Shown in pieces: positions 49,445 to 57,879 of a stretch of DNA of 64,000 bases. The notes below the pieces were generated by a model, which had not been told where the DNA came from, made no database searches, and saw nothing but the letters and a program-made list of their open reading frames with translations. The DNA is from Crocinitomicaceae bacterium (GTDB taxonomy: Bacteria; Bacteroidota; Bacteroidia; Flavobacteriales_D; Sanyastnellaceae). The stretch is from NCBI GenBank assembly GCA_002700285.1, contig PACT01000028.1, positions 35,225 to 99,224 of the forward strand, read 5' to 3'. Each line of letters opens with the position of its first letter. The first letter of the stretch is position 1. The translations under genes were made by a program, and so were the position numbers.

Positions 49445-49672
49445 ATGGAGCCTAAACGAGTCTTGCAAGTCACACGTGCAGCAGAAAAATTTTGGCTTGT
49501 ATCTTCAATCATTGTCACAGGTGTATCTTTATGGATAATCTTGAGTGAAGGTTGGGAGAACAACCAAATGCTTCCACTTGTCCCTGCGCTGTCATGGCTG
49601 TGGTATTTTGTGAGACGAGGGTTTCGCAAACGCCTTCAGAAGGACATGGATTCTAACAAGTCGCGTAATTAA
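49445..49672 (+). CDS. Small two-TM hypothetical membrane protein
   Basis: MEPKRVLQVTRAAEKFWLVSSIIVTGVSLWIIL...; in the gap between lptC-like and the CBS gene. Confidence 0.65.
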   Translation: MEPKRVLQVTRAAEKFWLVSSIIVTGVSLWIILSEGWENNQMLPLVPALSWLWYFVRRGFRKRLQKDMDSNKSRN

Positions 49673-49684
49673 TCAAACAAACAA

Positions 49685-50962
49685 ATGGACCCCGACCCCT
49701 CCAGTTCAATCTTTATAATTCTTGCCTCTTTGGCCGCTTCTGCATTCTTTTCAGGAATGGAGATTGCCTTTGTTTCTGCAAACCGGTTGCAAATTGAGCT
49801 TAATGCAAAACAAGGATGGAGAGGACAACTTGCTTCTTCCTTTTTTAAGCGTCCCCAACTGTTCATTGCGGTGATGCTGGTGGGCAATAACATTGCTCTC
49901 GTGATCTGCGGTATGGAATCAGGCGCTTTAATAAGCCAACAGATTTTCAGCTCCAGCGATTGGTTATCAGCACCTTCACCTATTTTTGCGCTTGTAGTCC
50001 AGACACTTGTCACAACTTTAGTGGTCATTGTCACTGCTGAATTCATCCCTAAATCACTCTTTCTTCGAAACCCTGCGCAATGGCTGAAGAGATTAAGTGT
50101 TCCCCTTCTTATGATTAATACCGTATTGGCAATTCCAGCATGGATCATCATCGGGCTAAGTAAGATTTTCTTGTTTCCATTTACGACAGGCCGCTTGGAG
50201 TCCGTCACAAGGGGATTAGGTCCCACTGATTTAAACCATTTTTTAGAATCAGCAAGTGGAAATATGATTCCAGAACAGGATCTAGAACACGAGTTATTGA
50301 TGCTTCAAAATGCCCTGAAACTTAACCAGGTGCAAGCGAGAGATTGCCTCGTCCCCAGGAATGAAGTGGTTTCGGTGTCAACAAATACATCTATCGACGA
50401 CATAAAAACAATTTTTTCAGATACTGGATTATCGAAAATAGTCGTCTACGAAAATGATATTGACAATATCATTGGGTACATACATGTGAAAGATCTTTTC
50501 AAATCACCACAATCAATCAAAGAAGTTTTGCTGCCCACTTTTTTCATTCCTGAGCCTATGACTGGTGACATTTTGTTAAAGCAATTCATGGTCAGAAAAC
50601 GCCACTTGGCTGTTGTTTTAGATGAGTTTGGTGGTACGGCCGGGATTCTTACAATGGAAGACATTGTGGAAGAGTTATTAGGCGAAATAGAGGACGAACA
50701 CGACGTAGAAATTCTGATTGAAGACCAAATTGATGACAAATCTTGGATCCTTTCAGCGCGACATGATGTCGAATACCTGAACGAAAAACTGGGCCTCAAT
50801 ATGCCCGAGGAAGATGCTTACGAAACTCTGGGAGGCCTTATTCTACATAGACTTGCAGCAATGCCAAAAAAGGGAGATCAGTTAACAATTAACGATATAA
50901 ATGTGGAAATAAAAGAAGTCAAGGGGTCTAAAATAATCCTGGTTCATCTCATGTTATTATGA
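49685..50962 (+). CDS. CNNM/CBS-domain (CorC/HlyC-like) transporter
   Basis: DUF21 TM region, CBS motifs VVLDEFGGTAGILTMEDIVEELLGEIEDEHD. Confidence 0.93.
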   Translation: MDPDPSSSIFIILASLAASAFFSGMEIAFVSANRLQIELNAKQGWRGQLASSFFKRPQLFIAVMLVGNNIALVICGMESGALISQQIFSSSDWLSAPSPIFALVVQTLVTTLVVIVTAEFIPKSLFLRNPAQWLKRLSVPLLMINTVLAIPAWIIIGLSKIFLFPFTTGRLESVTRGLGPTDLNHFLESASGNMIPEQDLEHELLMLQNALKLNQVQARDCLVPRNEVVSVSTNTSIDDIKTIFSDTGLSKIVVYENDIDNIIGYIHVKDLFKSPQSIKEVLLPTFFIPEPMTGDILLKQFMVRKRHLAVVLDEFGGTAGILTMEDIVEELLGEIEDEHDVEILIEDQIDDKSWILSARHDVEYLNEKLGLNMPEEDAYETLGGLILHRLAAMPKKGDQLTINDINVEIKEVKGSKIILVHLMLL

Positions 50963-51013
50963 TGCGGAATAATTTCTTATCTTCGCGCACCTGACATTTA
51001 AAACGTCTTTACC

Positions 51014-53068
51014 ATGGCAATGATTGAAAATATTCGCAACCGACAAGGTTTGTTGATGGTGTTCCTAGGAATAGGTATGCTAGGTTTCTTAGTCCCTTTT
51101 GATGCTGTATTAGCGCTCATGGGCCAAGGAGCATCCACTGAGGTTGGAAGTGTAAACGGCGCTGGAATAACAAGTACAGAGTATCAAGTTGCTGTTCAAC
51201 AAAGGAGAGGCTTGGGTTTTTCAGGGGAGCAGCTCCCTAACGAGGTTTGGGAAGACATGACGACTTCAAAGTATATGAGTGATGAATACTCTGATATTGG
51301 ATTAACTGTAAGCGACAAAGAATACCAAGAAATGCTTTTTGGCGATCTTGTATCCCCATATGTTTCTAGTGCTTTTTATAGCAATGGAGATAACAAACGC
51401 ACATGGGTACAGAATTTTCAAAATATGCTTTCAACGCCTCAAGGAAAGGCAAACTTCCTTAAGTACAAGAGTGTCATTGTTGCGAAACGTAAAAAAGAGA
51501 AGTTTGAAGCATTGGCACAAGCTGGGGCATATTCAAATGCACTCGAAGGCAAGTATGATTACCTGAGTACAGAACGTAAAGCAGAATTTAAATATGTTGT
51601 CAAATTATTTACGTCAATCGCTGACAGCGTTGTCAATGTGAGCGAAAGAGATGTACAGGTATACTTCAACGAACATAAAGATGACAAAAAGTTTCAACAA
51701 TTACAAGGTCGAGATCTTACAATCGTAAAGATTCCAGTAGGCGCGTCTTCTGGAGATGTCGAGAACATTACTGCAGAACTTGAAGGCATTGCAACAGCAT
51801 GGGATTTGGCCGATGATGCTGTTGAATTTGCAACATCAAATGGCACCGGAGAGGAAGTTATCAGCACCATCCGTCTTGCTGACGTTGAAACTGATGTGAA
51901 TGAGTCAACATTCTTTGATATTGAAATTGGAACAATCGTCGGACCTTATCAAAAAGGCAATGTGCTTACGGTTGCAAACATCCTTGGTAGATCTATGGTA
52001 CCAGATACAGCTGCTTCTGTAAGACATATCCTATTACAAGCGAAAGATGTGAAAGATGCCAAAGAAATGGCTGCCCTTAATTCTAAAGCTGATAGTTTGG
52101 TGAGGCTTCTTAAAAATGGTGCTGACTTTACAGATTTTGCAACGAGATTCTCTGATGACCCCGGCTCGAAATCTAACGGTGGCGTATATGATTTTTTTCC
52201 GCAGAATAGAATGGTGAAACCCTTTAATGACTTCAGTTTTAACAAGCCTGTGGGTTCAATTGGATCTGTTGAAACAAGCTACGGTGTTCATGTGATTGAA
52301 GTTCTCGATCGACGTAAAAAAGTAGAAGAAGTGGAGGTTGCAAAAATCACACGTCAACTTGATGCATCTGACAAAACAAGGCGTGACGCTTACTCGGACG
52401 CCAATGAATTTGCCATTGAATCTTCTGACAGAGCTACTTTAGAAAGCGCTGCAAAAGAAGCCGGATATACTGTCAGCGAAGCCGTTGATGTGAGAAGAAA
52501 CTCTACTTCAATCGCAGGTATGACAAACGTCAATGAACTTGTAAATTGGGCGTACAATTCTGAAGTAGGCGAAATCAGCCAACCTCTATTGATCGATAAT
52601 AACTACATTGTTGCAACCCTTAATTCCTCAAGAGAAAAAGGCACACCAGACTTTGACGCTGTAGAAGAGAAGATGAGAGCTGGGGCGCTTAAAAAAGCAA
52701 AAGGCGAGTACTATGCGCTACTTATGGCAGGCGATAATTTAGACGAAGTGGCTGCAGCTGCAGGCGCAACTGTAAAGACTGCACTGAATGTAAATATTAA
52801 AACATCTACAATCGCAGGAAGTGGTGCATCAGCTGAACCAGAAGTTGCAGGATTGGCTTTTTCTATTCCTGTTGGCGAAATGTCAAACCCGATTATTGGC
52901 AACAATGGCGTATGGGTCATTGCGCCTTCAAACATCACTGAGGCTGCTGAGAAAACAGACTTCTTATCTGAACAAAGTGCTCTAGTCACTAAGGCGCTTA
53001 ACGGATTTTCTCTTTCGATCAAGAATGCGATCCGCGATGGGTCTGACGTGATCGATAATAGGAATTAG
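51014..53068 (+). CDS. Peptidyl-prolyl cis-trans isomerase, PpiD/SurA-like (SurA_N_3 + rotamase)
   Basis: MAMIENIRNRQGLLMVFLGIGMLGFLVP; parvulin domain ASVRHILLQAKD...FATRFSDDPGSKSNGGVYDFFPQNRMVKPF. Confidence 0.92.
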   Translation: MAMIENIRNRQGLLMVFLGIGMLGFLVPFDAVLALMGQGASTEVGSVNGAGITSTEYQVAVQQRRGLGFSGEQLPNEVWEDMTTSKYMSDEYSDIGLTVSDKEYQEMLFGDLVSPYVSSAFYSNGDNKRTWVQNFQNMLSTPQGKANFLKYKSVIVAKRKKEKFEALAQAGAYSNALEGKYDYLSTERKAEFKYVVKLFTSIADSVVNVSERDVQVYFNEHKDDKKFQQLQGRDLTIVKIPVGASSGDVENITAELEGIATAWDLADDAVEFATSNGTGEEVISTIRLADVETDVNESTFFDIEIGTIVGPYQKGNVLTVANILGRSMVPDTAASVRHILLQAKDVKDAKEMAALNSKADSLVRLLKNGADFTDFATRFSDDPGSKSNGGVYDFFPQNRMVKPFNDFSFNKPVGSIGSVETSYGVHVIEVLDRRKKVEEVEVAKITRQLDASDKTRRDAYSDANEFAIESSDRATLESAAKEAGYTVSEAVDVRRNSTSIAGMTNVNELVNWAYNSEVGEISQPLLIDNNYIVATLNSSREKGTPDFDAVEEKMRAGALKKAKGEYYALLMAGDNLDEVAAAAGATVKTALNVNIKTSTIAGSGASAEPEVAGLAFSIPVGEMSNPIIGNNGVWVIAPSNITEAAEKTDFLSEQSALVTKALNGFSLSIKNAIRDGSDVIDNRN

Positions 53069-53086
53069 AAAGAAGTCAACTTCTTA

Positions 53087-54301
53087 CTATAGTTCAAAGA
53101 GACAACCATCTCCATAACTGAGGAATCGGTACTTTTTCTCAATTGCTTCTGCATATACATCTCTCCAAGGCTTGCTTGAAAATGCTGCGATAAGGCACAG
53201 TAGCGTACTGCCCGGTTGATGAAAATTTGTCACAAGTCCTATCACTGATTGGATTTTATACCCTGGCTTTATCATGATTTGGGTTTTAAAATCCCAAGGT
53301 GAATCCAGCGGGGCGTTGTTGAGGAGATATCTCATAGACGCCTCATACGAAGCAAAAACCACATCTCTACTTTGTGAATGGTCTTCGTTATAGGGAATCC
53401 ATTGACCTAGAGTTTCCGGAAACTCACCCGTTTCCATATGCACTACAGCCATCCAAAACAAACTCTCAAGCGTTCTCAGTGTTGTCGTTCCTGTGGCGAC
53501 TCTTTTACGAGTTGACGCAAGATTTTCAAGTATATCTCGTGTCACAATACATCGTTCTGCATGCATTGTGTGATCCGAGATATCACCCTCTGAAAGCGGC
53601 CTAAATGTCCCCGCCCCAACATGAAGCGTTAATCGACTAAGCGCGAGATCTTGATCTGCAAGTTTCGTGAGCAAATGGTCATCATAATGCAACCCGGCAG
53701 TAGGCGCAGCTACACTGCCTGGGAGACGTGCAAAAACGGTTTGGTAATCATTTGCATCATTGATGTCCGAATCGCGTTGCATGTATGGGGGAAGTGGCAT
53801 TCGACCTAGCTTCTCAAGAACATCCGCAAACGAAAGCGCGCCCGTCCATGTGAATGTCAGCTGAAAAGACCCTCCATCTTCCCTTATTAATCCAGCAGCA
53901 GGGTCAATCGGTGAAGCATGAAGCGTCAAACCATCTGTTACAATTGAAGCTGTTTCAGCTGTCCATTTGTTTCCTCCTCTGACGAGACATCTCCAAGAAG
54001 ATGTCTGAACGGCAGAAAGCGCGACTTCGGGGACAACATCTACGGGTTCAAGAAGAAAAATTTCTAGTCGTCCTCCGGTGGGTTTTCTCAGATAAAGACG
54101 GGCTTGGATGACTTTTGTTTCGTTTGCCCAAAGACCATCACACCCAATGTCCTTTAAATATTTGGGGAGATCTTCAAACGTTCCATGTTCAAATCCTCCT
54201 TGCGGGTTTATACGAAGAAGTTTTGCACTGCGGCGTGGAGAGACAGGATATCTTGCGATATCATCGTCATTTAATGTATATTCAAACTCATCAGATTGCA
54301 C
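53087..54301 (-). CDS. queA: S-adenosylmethionine:tRNA ribosyltransferase-isomerase
   Basis: ARLPGSVAAPTAGLHYDDHLLTKL; LHVGAGTFRPLSEGDISDHTMHAE; NFHQPGSTLLCLIAAF; GTG start. Confidence 0.96.
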   Translation of the reverse strand: MQSDEFEYTLNDDDIARYPVSPRRSAKLLRINPQGGFEHGTFEDLPKYLKDIGCDGLWANETKVIQARLYLRKPTGGRLEIFLLEPVDVVPEVALSAVQTSSWRCLVRGGNKWTAETASIVTDGLTLHASPIDPAAGLIREDGGSFQLTFTWTGALSFADVLEKLGRMPLPPYMQRDSDINDANDYQTVFARLPGSVAAPTAGLHYDDHLLTKLADQDLALSRLTLHVGAGTFRPLSEGDISDHTMHAERCIVTRDILENLASTRKRVATGTTTLRTLESLFWMAVVHMETGEFPETLGQWIPYNEDHSQSRDVVFASYEASMRYLLNNAPLDSPWDFKTQIMIKPGYKIQSVIGLVTNFHQPGSTLLCLIAAFSSKPWRDVYAEAIEKKYRFLSYGDGCLFEL

Positions 54302-54305
54302 GGTA

Positions 54306-54313
54306 CAAAGGTA
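54306..54313 (-). promoter_or_regulatory. -7 promoter box TACCTTTG for queA
   Basis: TAnnTTTG on the minus strand, 4 nt before the GTG start. Confidence 0.55.
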
Positions 54314-54321
54314 TCTAGTCT

Positions 54322-54329
54322 TATCTTTC
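54322..54329 (+). promoter_or_regulatory. -7 promoter-like box TATCTTTC for the epimerase gene
   Basis: 7/8 to TAnnTTTG, 6 nt before the ATG. Confidence 0.45.
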
Positions 54330-54335
54330 CACCCA

Positions 54336-55274
54336 ATGGAAAAACATCTTGTTATAGGCGCATCTGGTCAGCTCGGAATTGAACTGACTTTAGGGATGCA
54401 AGCCAGATATGGCATTGATGCCGTTGTCGTATCTGACATTCGGCAGTCTACTGACCCAGAAGTAAATAGAAGTGAGTTTATTTTTCTTGATGCTTCAGAT
54501 GCTCATGCCGTTCGAAAAGTGCTTACCGAAGGTAAGTTCACACACGTATATCATTTGGTTGCCATGCTATCAGCAAGAGGAGAACAAAACCCTTTGGATG
54601 CTTGGGACTTAAATATGAAGTCACTTATAAACGTATTAGAGTGTGCAAAGGAAGGTTTATTTGAAAAGATGTTTTGGCCAAGTTCTATTGCTGTATTTGG
54701 CCCAAACGCCCCTAAAACACAGACCCCTCAAAATACGTTCTGTGACCCAACGACTGTATATGGCGTTTCTAAAGTCGCTGGCGAATTATGGACAAAGTAT
54801 TATTTTGAACATTATGGCGTAGATGTAAGAAGTATCAGATATCCAGGACTCATAGGGCATCGATCTCAACCTGGAGGAGGGACCACAGATTACGCAGTAG
54901 AAGCCTTTTATTGTGCCCTAGAGGACAAGCCATTTGAATGTTATTTGGAACATTACGAAACACTTCCCATGATGCATATGGAAGATGCCGTAAGGGCGAC
55001 ACTGGAATTGATGGAAACGTCAAAAGAGAATATTACCGTCCGGACGTCATATAATTTGGCGGGTTGTTCATTCTCCCCCTCAGAATTAAATTCTGAAATC
55101 GTAAAAATCATTCCGGAATTTTCGACCTCGTACAAACCTGATTTGAGACAACAGATTGCTGCGTCATGGCCTGACAGCATAAACGATGATGAAGCGCGTG
55201 CAGATTGGGGTTGGTCGGCAAAGTATAACATGGCCGAATTAATTAAAGCCATGCTCCAAGCATTGAAAGTGTGA
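54336..55274 (+). CDS. NAD-dependent epimerase (L-threonine dehydrogenase-like SDR)
   Basis: HLVIGASGQLGIELTLGM Rossmann motif; TTVYGVSKVAGELWTKYYFEHYGVDVRSIRYPGLIG; start corrected to MEKHLVIG. Confidence 0.9.
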   Translation: MEKHLVIGASGQLGIELTLGMQARYGIDAVVVSDIRQSTDPEVNRSEFIFLDASDAHAVRKVLTEGKFTHVYHLVAMLSARGEQNPLDAWDLNMKSLINVLECAKEGLFEKMFWPSSIAVFGPNAPKTQTPQNTFCDPTTVYGVSKVAGELWTKYYFEHYGVDVRSIRYPGLIGHRSQPGGGTTDYAVEAFYCALEDKPFECYLEHYETLPMMHMEDAVRATLELMETSKENITVRTSYNLAGCSFSPSELNSEIVKIIPEFSTSYKPDLRQQIAASWPDSINDDEARADWGWSAKYNMAELIKAMLQALKV

Positions 55275-55334
55275 CAATTAAATTCGGTTAACGCGCCTGA
55301 TTGGTTTTTCTTTGTAGGATATTAAACGAAAGAC

Positions 55335-56822
55335 ATGCAACCACTTCAAATTCAAAATAGCTTAACGGGTAAGAAGGAAGTCTTTGAAGCTCTGAATCCC
55401 CCAAACGTCGGGATGTACGTTTGCGGACCTACAGTTTACAGCAATGTTCATTTGGGGAACGTTCGTACATTTTTGTCATTTGACATCATATACCGTTACC
55501 TTGAATTTATCGGATATAAAGTCCGATACGTAAGAAACATCACTGATGTGGGACATTTGGTAGGTGATGCCGATGAAGGCGAAGATAAAATCGGGAAGAT
55601 GGCTCGCCTACAGAAAGTAGAACCTATGGAGATCGTTCAGAAATACACGAATGACTTCCACGATGTGATGCGTGTTTTTAATATCCTTTCTCCGTCAATT
55701 GAACCGACCGCAACAGGTCATATTATTGAACAAATTACAGCAATAGAGAAAATTTTAGACAACGAATATGCCTATGAAGTCAATGGAAATGTTTACTTCA
55801 GTGTAAGAAGATTCAGTGAAGACTACCCTTATGGAGAGCTTTCAGGGAGGAAAATAGATGAACTTCTGAGCAATACACGAGATCTGGATGGCCAAAGTGA
55901 AAAACATGACCCCTTGGACTTTGCGCTTTGGAAAAAAGCCGACGAAACCCACCTCATGCAATGGCCTTCACCTTGGGGGATGGGATTCCCAGGATGGCAT
56001 CTGGAATGCTCTGTCATGAGTACAAAATATTTGGGGAATAGATTTGACATACATGGAGGAGGAATGGACTTAAAATTCCCTCATCACGAATGTGAAATCG
56101 CCCAAAATGTCGCTGCAAACAAAGTTGAAAAGACAGTTAACTATTGGATTCACGGCAACATGCTTACCGTGAATGGCCGGAAGATGGCAAAGTCAGAGGG
56201 CAACGGATTTACGCCCGAGGAACTCATCACAGGAAACCACAAACTTCTTGAAAGAGGTTACAGTCCTATGACGGTAAGATTCTTTATGCTTATGGGACAC
56301 TATGGCAGCACTCTGGACTTCTCGAATGATGCACTTATTGCAGCTGAAAAAGGACTTACAAAGTTGACAAAAGCGGTAGAAACCCTTCAAAAGCTAACGC
56401 CAACAGAAAAGGAAAACAAAAATATCAGCGTGAGTGATCTGTCAGACAAATGCTATGCGGCGATGAATGATGACTTCAATACACCTGTTCTCATTGCATC
56501 ATTGTTTGAGGGAGTGAAATGGATTAACTCTGCTTCTGATGAGCGAATCGAATTAAATCAAGACCAAATAGATGGCCTCAAAACGATCTATACAGGATTC
56601 TTAGGAAATGTATTGGGCCTCGAAAACGAAGACCTGAACGCTGAAAAAAGCAGTGGCGGAGAAGATTTAGCGACAAATTTATTGGACCTCTTGGTGGAGC
56701 TCAGAACAGATGCAAAAGCAAACAAAGATTATGCTGGCGCAGACAGAATCAGGAACACATTAAGTGATTTAGGTGTGAATGTCACGGATGGAAAAGACGG
56801 AAGTTCATGGTCTCATGAATAG
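55335..56822 (+). CDS. cysS: Cysteinyl-tRNA synthetase
   Basis: MYVCGPTVYSNVHLGNVRTFLSFD; HLECSVMSTKYLG; GGGMDLKFPHHECEIAQ; GRKMAKSEGN. Confidence 0.98.
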   Translation: MQPLQIQNSLTGKKEVFEALNPPNVGMYVCGPTVYSNVHLGNVRTFLSFDIIYRYLEFIGYKVRYVRNITDVGHLVGDADEGEDKIGKMARLQKVEPMEIVQKYTNDFHDVMRVFNILSPSIEPTATGHIIEQITAIEKILDNEYAYEVNGNVYFSVRRFSEDYPYGELSGRKIDELLSNTRDLDGQSEKHDPLDFALWKKADETHLMQWPSPWGMGFPGWHLECSVMSTKYLGNRFDIHGGGMDLKFPHHECEIAQNVAANKVEKTVNYWIHGNMLTVNGRKMAKSEGNGFTPEELITGNHKLLERGYSPMTVRFFMLMGHYGSTLDFSNDALIAAEKGLTKLTKAVETLQKLTPTEKENKNISVSDLSDKCYAAMNDDFNTPVLIASLFEGVKWINSASDERIELNQDQIDGLKTIYTGFLGNVLGLENEDLNAEKSSGGEDLATNLLDLLVELRTDAKANKDYAGADRIRNTLSDLGVNVTDGKDGSSWSHE

Positions 56823-57819
56823 ACATCTTTCTTCTATCGCAGTTATCCTACTCAGCGCTGTAATTTTCGCGCTAGTAAGTTGCTCAGATGAGAAGCCATC
56901 AAATGACAAGAATACACTGGAAGTTGAAGAGGTCATTGTAACACCGGATTTCTCGAGTGATTCTGCTTACTATTATGTAGAGAAACAAGTGGGGTTTGGG
57001 CCTCGGGTTCCAAATACATTAGAACACAACACATGCGGGGTTTGGCTTGCTGATGAGTTAAGGAGACATGGAGCGGAGGTCATCGTTCAGGAGGCTCGAG
57101 CAAAGGCCTTTGACGGAAAGATCCTTGAATTACAGAACATTGTAGGACAGTATAACCTAGAAGCGAAAAGCCGCGTTATGCTATATGCTCATTGGGATAC
57201 AAGACCTTTTGCCGACAAGGACACCGTGCGTAAAAACGACCCCATAGACGGGGCAAATGACGGTGGTTCTGGGGTAGGAATACTGTTGGAAGTTGCACGT
57301 CAATTCAGCATTAAAGCGCCGAGCATTGGCGTTGATATTGTTTTCTTTGACGGAGAGGACTATGGGAGTCCTGACGGTTTACCATCTACAAATACGAGTT
57401 ATTTGTATTGGTGTTTAGGGAGCCAAGAATGGGCCAAACAACCTCACAGATACGGTTATCGTGCAAGATTCGGCATCTTACTCGACATGGTCGGCGCAAA
57501 GGATGCGGTTTTTAATAGAGAGGGCACTTCGATGAAGTATGCGCCGAATATCGTCAGAAAGATTTGGTCTAGAGCCTCAGAATTGGGTCATGGCAAACTG
57601 TTTCGCAACCGAGAGACTCCTCCCACAATCGACGACAACCTCTTCGTGAGTGAATTGGGCGGCGTGCCCAGTGCAAATATTGTGGATTATCGCATGCAAG
57701 TCATCCCTATGGGATACGGTCCATTTCACCATACTCACGGGGACAACATGAGCATCATCGACAAAGGCACGTTACAGGCAGTGGGTGAAACAGTCCTTTC
57801 AGTTGTCTACAGTGAGTAG
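56815..57819 (+). CDS. M28-family metallopeptidase / glutaminyl-cyclase-like lipoprotein
   Basis: Lipobox LVSC; LYAHWDTRPFAD, GANDGGSGVGILLEVAR, IVFFDGEDYG; start corrected to MNRHLSS. Confidence 0.92.
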   Translation: MNRHLSSIAVILLSAVIFALVSCSDEKPSNDKNTLEVEEVIVTPDFSSDSAYYYVEKQVGFGPRVPNTLEHNTCGVWLADELRRHGAEVIVQEARAKAFDGKILELQNIVGQYNLEAKSRVMLYAHWDTRPFADKDTVRKNDPIDGANDGGSGVGILLEVARQFSIKAPSIGVDIVFFDGEDYGSPDGLPSTNTSYLYWCLGSQEWAKQPHRYGYRARFGILLDMVGAKDAVFNREGTSMKYAPNIVRKIWSRASELGHGKLFRNRETPPTIDDNLFVSELGGVPSANIVDYRMQVIPMGYGPFHHTHGDNMSIIDKGTLQAVGETVLSVVYSE

Positions 57820-57879
57820 TCCATAACCCGCTTTGATTGTCTCCAAGTCGGAGCAACTGCAAGGTATTTTAGTGACATC

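Noticed and set aside
49669-50226. 185-aa antisense ORF opposite the CNNM/CBS gene
   Set aside because: Lies entirely within a well-supported gene on the other strand; composition typical of shadow ORFs
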